DNA of 57,447 nucleotides from Bacteroidales bacterium (GTDB lineage Bacteria; Bacteroidota; Bacteroidia; Bacteroidales; UBA932): NCBI GenBank assembly GCA_017454265.1, contig JAFTDJ010000040.1, positions 1 to 57,447 of the forward strand, read 5' to 3'. Shown piece by piece: positions 52,698 to 57,447 of this stretch (position 1 is its first letter; each line of letters starts with the position of its first letter). The notes under the pieces were generated by a model. It saw only the letters and a program-made list of their open reading frames with translations, ran no database searches and was not told where the DNA came from. The position numbers and the translations under genes were made by a program.

Positions 52698-53663
52698 TTA
52701 CGATTCTTTCGAAATATTATCTTTTGTCACCTTGACTTTCTCCTTTATCTGGTCGAAGCCCTTGCCGTAAACACCGGTAACCGATGATACGGAGAGGAAT
52801 GCGTTTGAATCCACAGACTTCACCATCCTGAGCAATAGACTAAGGTCTGACTTGCGCGTCAGGACCATCAGCACCTCCGTATTGTGCTTGGTGTACCAGC
52901 CCTTTCCGTCAAGCACCGTTACGCCCCTGTGCAGTTCATTGGTAATCATATCTGCAATCTCTGCATACTTCTGGGAAAGTATGAAAAGCTGCACGCTCTG
53001 CCTTGAGCCCGACAGATACAAGTCCAGCACCGTGCTGTTGACCACAACAAGGATAAAACCATAAACTACCGTGGTAACCTTCTCGGTCCAGGGCAGAAGC
53101 TGCCCGTCGGCGGAATACGAAGGCACTATCATGGAAGACAAAATAATCACCACATCCATCCAAAGAATCATTCTTCCCGGAGATACGTTGCGGTATTTGT
53201 TGACTATGAGCGCAATTATATCCGTACCACCCGTGCTTCCCCCCTGCGACATGGTCATACCGATACCTACGCCGACCAGGATACCTCCCATTATGGTACT
53301 CATCAGTTTACCATTGTCAACTGCCAGTGTCTGGGTGATTTCCGCCGGAATAAAGCCCTGCAGGACATTCAGTCCCACGGAAGCGATAATAACCGCATAC
53401 ACCGTCTTGCCTCCAAAGCCTTTACCCAGGACAAAGAGGGCAATGATAAGCAGAATCGCATTCACGAAGAAATACGTAGTACCTATCTTGATGGCACCCT
53501 GGGTTGCATACTGAACGATAGCGGCAATACCGGACACGCCCCCGCCGACCAGATTGTTGGGCACCAGGAAGAGGTTCCACCCGGTAACATACAAAAGGAT
53601 GCCCAAAGTGATGAGAGCGTACTCTTTTACGAACGAAAAAAAAGATTTTTTACTGATTGTCAT
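52698..53663 (-). CDS. YitT-family membrane protein (DUF161 + DUF2179), copy 1
   Basis: 321 aa. Five to six membrane segments with YVTGWNLFLVPNNLVGGGVSGI and the family motif [18 protein letters not shown], then a C-terminal cytoplasmic DUF2179 domain about 235-305 (RGVTVLDGKGWYTKHNTEVLMVL, SVDSNAFLSVSSVTGVYGKGF). Function of YitT proteins is unknown; a transport or sensing role is often proposed. It is the downstream member of a tandem pair and overlaps the other copy by 14 nt. Confidence 0.9.
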   Translation of the reverse strand: MTISKKSFFSFVKEYALITLGILLYVTGWNLFLVPNNLVGGGVSGIAAIVQYATQGAIKIGTTYFFVNAILLIIALFVLGKGFGGKTVYAVIIASVGLNVLQGFIPAEITQTLAVDNGKLMSTIMGGILVGVGIGMTMSQGGSTGGTDIIALIVNKYRNVSPGRMILWMDVVIILSSMIVPSYSADGQLLPWTEKVTTVVYGFILVVVNSTVLDLYLSGSRQSVQLFILSQKYAEIADMITNELHRGVTVLDGKGWYTKHNTEVLMVLTRKSDLSLLLRMVKSVDSNAFLSVSSVTGVYGKGFDQIKEKVKVTKDNISKES

Positions 53664-54576
53664 TATTCTTCTTATTTCTCTTGATACCTGCCTTTATTTC
53701 CTCAAATCCTTCTCCATAGACGCTGTTCGTAGGAGAAACGGACATGAATGCCTTGGGATCTATATCTTTGATAACTCTCGACAACTGAGGGAACTCCTTC
53801 TGGCTGATGAGAATGAGCAGCACGCTCTTATCCTGCTTTGTGTACCACCCCTGCGCCTTGAGAACCGTAACGCCTCTGGACATCACGTCCGTAATATAGT
53901 CCGCAATTTCCCGGTGTTTGCTGGAGAAGACCATCAACTGATACGAAGACTTTTTACCGCCCACCACAAAATCTATCAGGAGGGAGAAAGTAACAACCTC
54001 CACAAGACCGTAACAGGCGTCGGAGAAAGACTTGTCCGGTAAAAACAAAAGCAGCGATATCACAATCAGATCGGAAATCAGAAAGGCAGAGCTCAAGGCG
54101 ACCGGCCAGTACTTGTTAATCATAAGGGCAATGATATCCGTGCCGCCCGTACTTCCGCCATAACGGAGCACCAGGCCGATTCCTACGGCCTCGCAGGCCC
54201 CGCCCAAAATAGGAATGAGTATCGTCTCCTGCACATAGAAAAACTCACCCGGCACGCTGTGCAGAAAGGAAGCCCCTGCAATCAATTCCATAGCCAGGGT
54301 AGACATGGCTATACAGTAAATGGTCTTGAAACCGAACCCTATGCCCATGGCAAGAACGGCTACGATAATGAGTACGGCATTGATGACGATATATGAGTAC
54401 TGGGCCTGGATGGCTCCTTCCGTAGCATACTGTATGACCGTACACAAACCCATCATGCCGCCAGCCGACATACCGTTGGGTATCATGAAGCCCTCCCAAC
54501 AGATTGCAAATATGAAACAGGCAATCGTAAGTGCCAGGTACTCCCAGACGGTTTTCAGGACGTTCTTCCTCATCAT
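53650..54576 (-). CDS. YitT-family membrane protein (DUF161 + DUF2179), copy 2
   Basis: 308 aa, with the same architecture as the neighbour: [34 protein letters not shown] and a DUF2179 domain ([43 protein letters not shown]). The tandem copies differ at many positions, so the duplication is old. The ATG at 54576 overlaps the leuS stop by 4 nt, so the YitT pair depends on leuS transcription. Confidence 0.9.
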   Translation of the reverse strand: MMRKNVLKTVWEYLALTIACFIFAICWEGFMIPNGMSAGGMMGLCTVIQYATEGAIQAQYSYIVINAVLIIVAVLAMGIGFGFKTIYCIAMSTLAMELIAGASFLHSVPGEFFYVQETILIPILGGACEAVGIGLVLRYGGSTGGTDIIALMINKYWPVALSSAFLISDLIVISLLLFLPDKSFSDACYGLVEVVTFSLLIDFVVGGKKSSYQLMVFSSKHREIADYITDVMSRGVTVLKAQGWYTKQDKSVLLILISQKEFPQLSRVIKDIDPKAFMSVSPTNSVYGEGFEEIKAGIKRNKKNNDNQ

Positions 54577-57302
54577 TTCACCACAATATTGACAATTCTT
54601 CCAGGAACCACAATCACCTTTACAATATTCTGCCCGCCAACGTATCTCGCAGTATTAGCATCTGCGCGGACAGCTGCCTCCACCTCGACAGGAGAAGCAC
54701 TGCGGGGAAGATCCACCGTAAAGCGCATCTTGCCGTTGAACTGAACGGGATATGTCACATTGTCTTCTGCCGCCAGGGCCGGAATAAACTCAGGGAATGA
54801 GGCGAATGAAACCGAATCTCCGTGTCCGAGACGCTGCCACAATTCCTCGGAAATATGAGGCGCGAAAGGGCTCAGAAGCACGACCAGCGGTTCCAGAATC
54901 TCCCGTTTGCTGCATTTAAGTGCAGTCAGTTCATTGACAGCAATCATAAATGCGCTCACGGTAGTATTGTAAGAGAACAACTCTATATCCTCCTGCTCCT
55001 TGCCTATCAGCTTATGCAGCACCTTCAGCTCTTCCGGGCTTGCCTTCTCATCGCTTACCAGCCACTCGTCACGGTTGAAGAAAAGGCGCCAGAATTTTTT
55101 CAGAAAGCGGTTAACCCCGTCGATGCCCTTGGTATCCCAGGGTTTGCTCTGCTCCACCGGTCCGAGGAACATCTCGTACAGGCGCAGCGTATCGGCGCCG
55201 TAAGTATCGCAGATGAGGTCGGGATTCACCACGTTGTACATGGATTTGCTCATTTTCTCAATTGCCCAGCCGCAGCGATACTCGCCATCTTCGAGAATGA
55301 ATTCCGCATCGGCAAACTCCGGGCGCCAGGCACGGAAAGCATCCATGTCAAGTTTGTCATTGTAAACAATGTTCACGTCAACGTGAATTTCCGTGGTATC
55401 GTAATCTTTGCGCAAGCCCTCGGAAACGAAGGTATTGGTTCCGACAATACGGTACACGAAATTGGAGCGCCCCTGTATCATTCCCTGGTTCACGAGTTTA
55501 CGGAACGGCTCGTCTTCACATACATACCCAAGGTCATACAGGAATTTGTTCCAGAAGCGGGAATAGATAAGATGGCCTGTAGCATGCTCTGTACCACCAA
55601 CATACAGATCCACGGAACGCCAATAGCCGTTGGCGTCGGATGACACGAGTGCCTCGCCGTTATGAGGATCCATATAACGCAGATAATATGCGCTGGAACC
55701 CGCAAAACCAGGCATGGTGGAAGTTTCGAGAGGATAACCTTTGTATGACCAGTTCTCGGCGCGTGCCAAAGGAGCTTCTCCCGTAGGCTTGTACGAGCTG
55801 ATTTCGGGCAGCGTAAGAGGCAGGTCTTCTTCTGCTACAGGGTAAGGGATACCGTCCTTGTAGTAAATGGGGAAAGGCTCTCCCCAATAGCGCTGACGGG
55901 AGAATATGGCGTCGCGCAAACGGAAGTTGGTTTTGCGCCTGCCGAGTCCTTTGCTCTCCACATAGTCTTTGGCTGCTTCAATCGCTTCTTTTACGTCCAT
56001 CCCGTCAAGGAATCCGGAATTGCACATCCTGCCTTCCTTGGCATCGAAAGAAGCCTCAGATACATCGCAGCCCTCTATAATGGGGACAACAGGAAGCTTG
56101 AATTTGCGTGCAAAGGCATAATCCCTGCTGTCGTGGGCGGGAACAGCCATGATTGCGCCGGTGCCATAGCCGGCCAGAACGTACTCCGAAATCCAGATGG
56201 GTATCTGCTCCCCTGTCAAAGGGTTGATACCGTAAGACCCCGAGAAGACGCCGGTCACGCTCTTTGTTTCTGCGATGCGCTCGCGCTCCGTCTTTTTCTT
56301 GACTTCCTTCAGGTATGCTGCCACTTCTTCCCTCCTTCCGGCACTTGTAAGCTCTTCCACAAGCTCGCTCTCCGGAGCAAGCACCATAAATGAAACTCCG
56401 AATATAGTGTCAACACGGGTGGTAAAGATTGTCACGCTCTTATGTTTTCCGTCGCACACCGTATCAAACTCAACCTCCGTACCGTCTGACCGTCCTATCC
56501 AGTTGCGCTGCATTTCCTTCAGGGAGTCGCTCCAGTCCAGCTTTTCCAAAGACGACAGCAGACGTTCGGCATAGGCCGACACCCTCAGTTGCCATTGAGT
56601 CATTTTTTTCTGTTCCACCGGGAATCCGCCGCGCACGGAGAGTCCGTCCTTCACCTCATCATTAGCCAGGACCGTCCCCAGCCCCTCACACCAGTTAACT
56701 GATGTTTCTCCCTGATATGCAATACGATAGCGCATCAGAATATCAGACTTTTCCTTTTCGGTGGCGGCCGCCCAGAGTTCCGGTGTCACATCTTCGTAAC
56801 CGGTACTCTCAAAGCGGGACACCAGCTCCGAAACAGGACGAGCCTTGTCTGCAACCGGGTCGTACCAGCTGTCAAACATCTTCAGAAACGCCCATTGGGT
56901 CCATTTATAGAACTCAGGGTCACAGGTACGTACTTCCCTGTCCCAGTCATAAGAGAAACCGATACGGTCCATCTGACTGCGGTAGCGGGCGATATTGTCG
57001 GTGGTTGTCTTCTCAGGATGCTGCCCGGTCTGAATAGCATATTGCTCTGCGGGCAAGCCGAACGCATCATAGCCCATGGGATGCAGGACGTTGAAACCTT
57101 TGAGTCTCTTGTATCTGGAATAAATATCGCTGGCAATGTATCCGAGCGGATGCCCGACGTGAAGTCCCGCCCCCGAAGGATATGGGAACATATCAAGGAC
57201 GTAATACTTAGGCTTGGAAGCGTCTTCCACAGCCTTGAATGTCTTGTGTCCGGCCCAATAGTTCTGCCACTTGCTTTCAATCGATTTGAAATCGTACTCC
57301 AT
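54573..57302 (-). CDS. leuS: Leucyl-tRNA synthetase
   Basis: 909 aa, complete. HIGH-type motif HVGHPLGY (about 48-55), a large CP1 editing domain ([32 protein letters not shown]), [14 protein letters not shown] (KMSKS at 683-687) and a C-terminal anticodon/tRNA-binding domain. Charges tRNA-Leu. ATG at 57302 ([13 protein letters not shown]) fits the family. No T-box or leader peptide is visible upstream. First gene of leuS-YitT-YitT. Confidence 0.97.
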   Translation of the reverse strand: MEYDFKSIESKWQNYWAGHKTFKAVEDASKPKYYVLDMFPYPSGAGLHVGHPLGYIASDIYSRYKRLKGFNVLHPMGYDAFGLPAEQYAIQTGQHPEKTTTDNIARYRSQMDRIGFSYDWDREVRTCDPEFYKWTQWAFLKMFDSWYDPVADKARPVSELVSRFESTGYEDVTPELWAAATEKEKSDILMRYRIAYQGETSVNWCEGLGTVLANDEVKDGLSVRGGFPVEQKKMTQWQLRVSAYAERLLSSLEKLDWSDSLKEMQRNWIGRSDGTEVEFDTVCDGKHKSVTIFTTRVDTIFGVSFMVLAPESELVEELTSAGRREEVAAYLKEVKKKTERERIAETKSVTGVFSGSYGINPLTGEQIPIWISEYVLAGYGTGAIMAVPAHDSRDYAFARKFKLPVVPIIEGCDVSEASFDAKEGRMCNSGFLDGMDVKEAIEAAKDYVESKGLGRRKTNFRLRDAIFSRQRYWGEPFPIYYKDGIPYPVAEEDLPLTLPEISSYKPTGEAPLARAENWSYKGYPLETSTMPGFAGSSAYYLRYMDPHNGEALVSSDANGYWRSVDLYVGGTEHATGHLIYSRFWNKFLYDLGYVCEDEPFRKLVNQGMIQGRSNFVYRIVGTNTFVSEGLRKDYDTTEIHVDVNIVYNDKLDMDAFRAWRPEFADAEFILEDGEYRCGWAIEKMSKSMYNVVNPDLICDTYGADTLRLYEMFLGPVEQSKPWDTKGIDGVNRFLKKFWRLFFNRDEWLVSDEKASPEELKVLHKLIGKEQEDIELFSYNTTVSAFMIAVNELTALKCSKREILEPLVVLLSPFAPHISEELWQRLGHGDSVSFASFPEFIPALAAEDNVTYPVQFNGKMRFTVDLPRSASPVEVEAAVRADANTARYVGGQNIVKVIVVPGRIVNIVVK

Positions 57303-57447
57303 ATAGTTCTTTCCAGTTGAAATCCAAATAAAAATGGATCTCGATATTATTGGTTAAACTTTAATATATTCATAATCATGTTCTTACGAACAATATTCTT
57401 TTTGTCTCATTTGCGTTGGGTACGCATTGGTTTACGGCCTCCTGCGA
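57303..57447. other. AT-rich region upstream of leuS, edge of window
   Basis: 145 bases with no supported gene. One minus-strand frame entering from the right edge reads AGGRKPMRTQRK and then stops (TGA at about 57409); it could be the C-terminus of an upstream gene, but it is too short to judge. No clear TAnnTTTG precedes leuS. Confidence 0.3.

Noticed and set aside
1-57447. CRISPR array, prophage, tRNA or defence system
   Set aside because: No regular direct repeats, phage genes, cloverleaf sequences or nuclease-defence gene clusters were seen in any gap.

Overview
The window looks like a chromosomal segment of a Bacteroidales bacterium (phylum Bacteroidota), probably a gut or environmental relative of Bacteroides/Alistipes. 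The evidence is the recurrent promoter element TAnnTTTG with TTG 18-20 bp upstream (the Bacteroides -7/-33 pattern), genes without clear Shine-Dalgarno sequences, several short lipoprotein signals, a bifunctional HisB and HisIE, an UpxY-like NusG paralogue, and a C10 (streptopain-type) and an M64 protease. The genus cannot be fixed from this sequence. Gene density is very high, and most operon neighbours overlap by 1-19 nt. No rRNA, tRNA, CRISPR array or intact mobile element was seen.

Layout. (1) 1-5.6 kb, minus strand: a VanX-like dipeptidase lipoprotein, GMP synthase, two tandem small-molecule kinase-like proteins, a formylglycine-generating-enzyme-like lipoprotein and a GNAT acetyltransferase cut by the left edge. 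(2) 5.7-7.9 kb, plus: a UbiA/MenA prenyltransferase, a CPBP protease and a YczE-type membrane protein. (3) 7.9-13.2 kb, minus: a surface-polysaccharide operon (capD-like, NusG/UpxY-like, rfbD, rfbA, rfbB; no rfbC here). (4) 13.2-15.9 kb: glutamine synthetase and a divergent M64 peptidase. (5) 15.9-23.1 kb: rlmN, patatin, recX, rnhA, pdxA and a PAP2 phosphatase, divergent from recA. (6) 23.1-32.9 kb: an esterase, a ferredoxin, a DUF1573 protein, an M16 protease, mltG, a LysM glucosaminidase, RNase Z, rpsA and recR. (7) 33-35.1 kb: corA and a galM-like lipoprotein. (8) 35.16-37.7 kb: an AT-rich island with a small lipoprotein, a frameshifted C10 protease and a transposase remnant. (9) 37.7-45.9 kb: class II aldolase and a complete histidine operon hisG-D-C-B-H-A-F-IE. 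(10) 45.9-57.4 kb: gmk-nadD, a secreted endo/exonuclease-type lipoprotein, dnaK, a pseudouridine synthase, a membrane-anchored AraC regulator, two YitT paralogues and leuS.

Most of the window is housekeeping. The most informative non-coding signal is a histidine attenuator in front of hisG: a promoter, a 13-residue leader peptide with three consecutive histidine codons, and a terminator just before hisG. A second pattern is that at least seven genes have the TAnnTTTG element only 3-8 nt before the start codon, so their mRNAs should be leaderless or nearly so. Other signals worth following are a 28-bp inverted repeat upstream of dnaK, mirror-image promoters between glnA and the M64 gene, and a hairpin in the rpsA leader. 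The C10 protease is broken by a one-base deficit in an A5 run. No previously undescribed multi-gene system could be supported.
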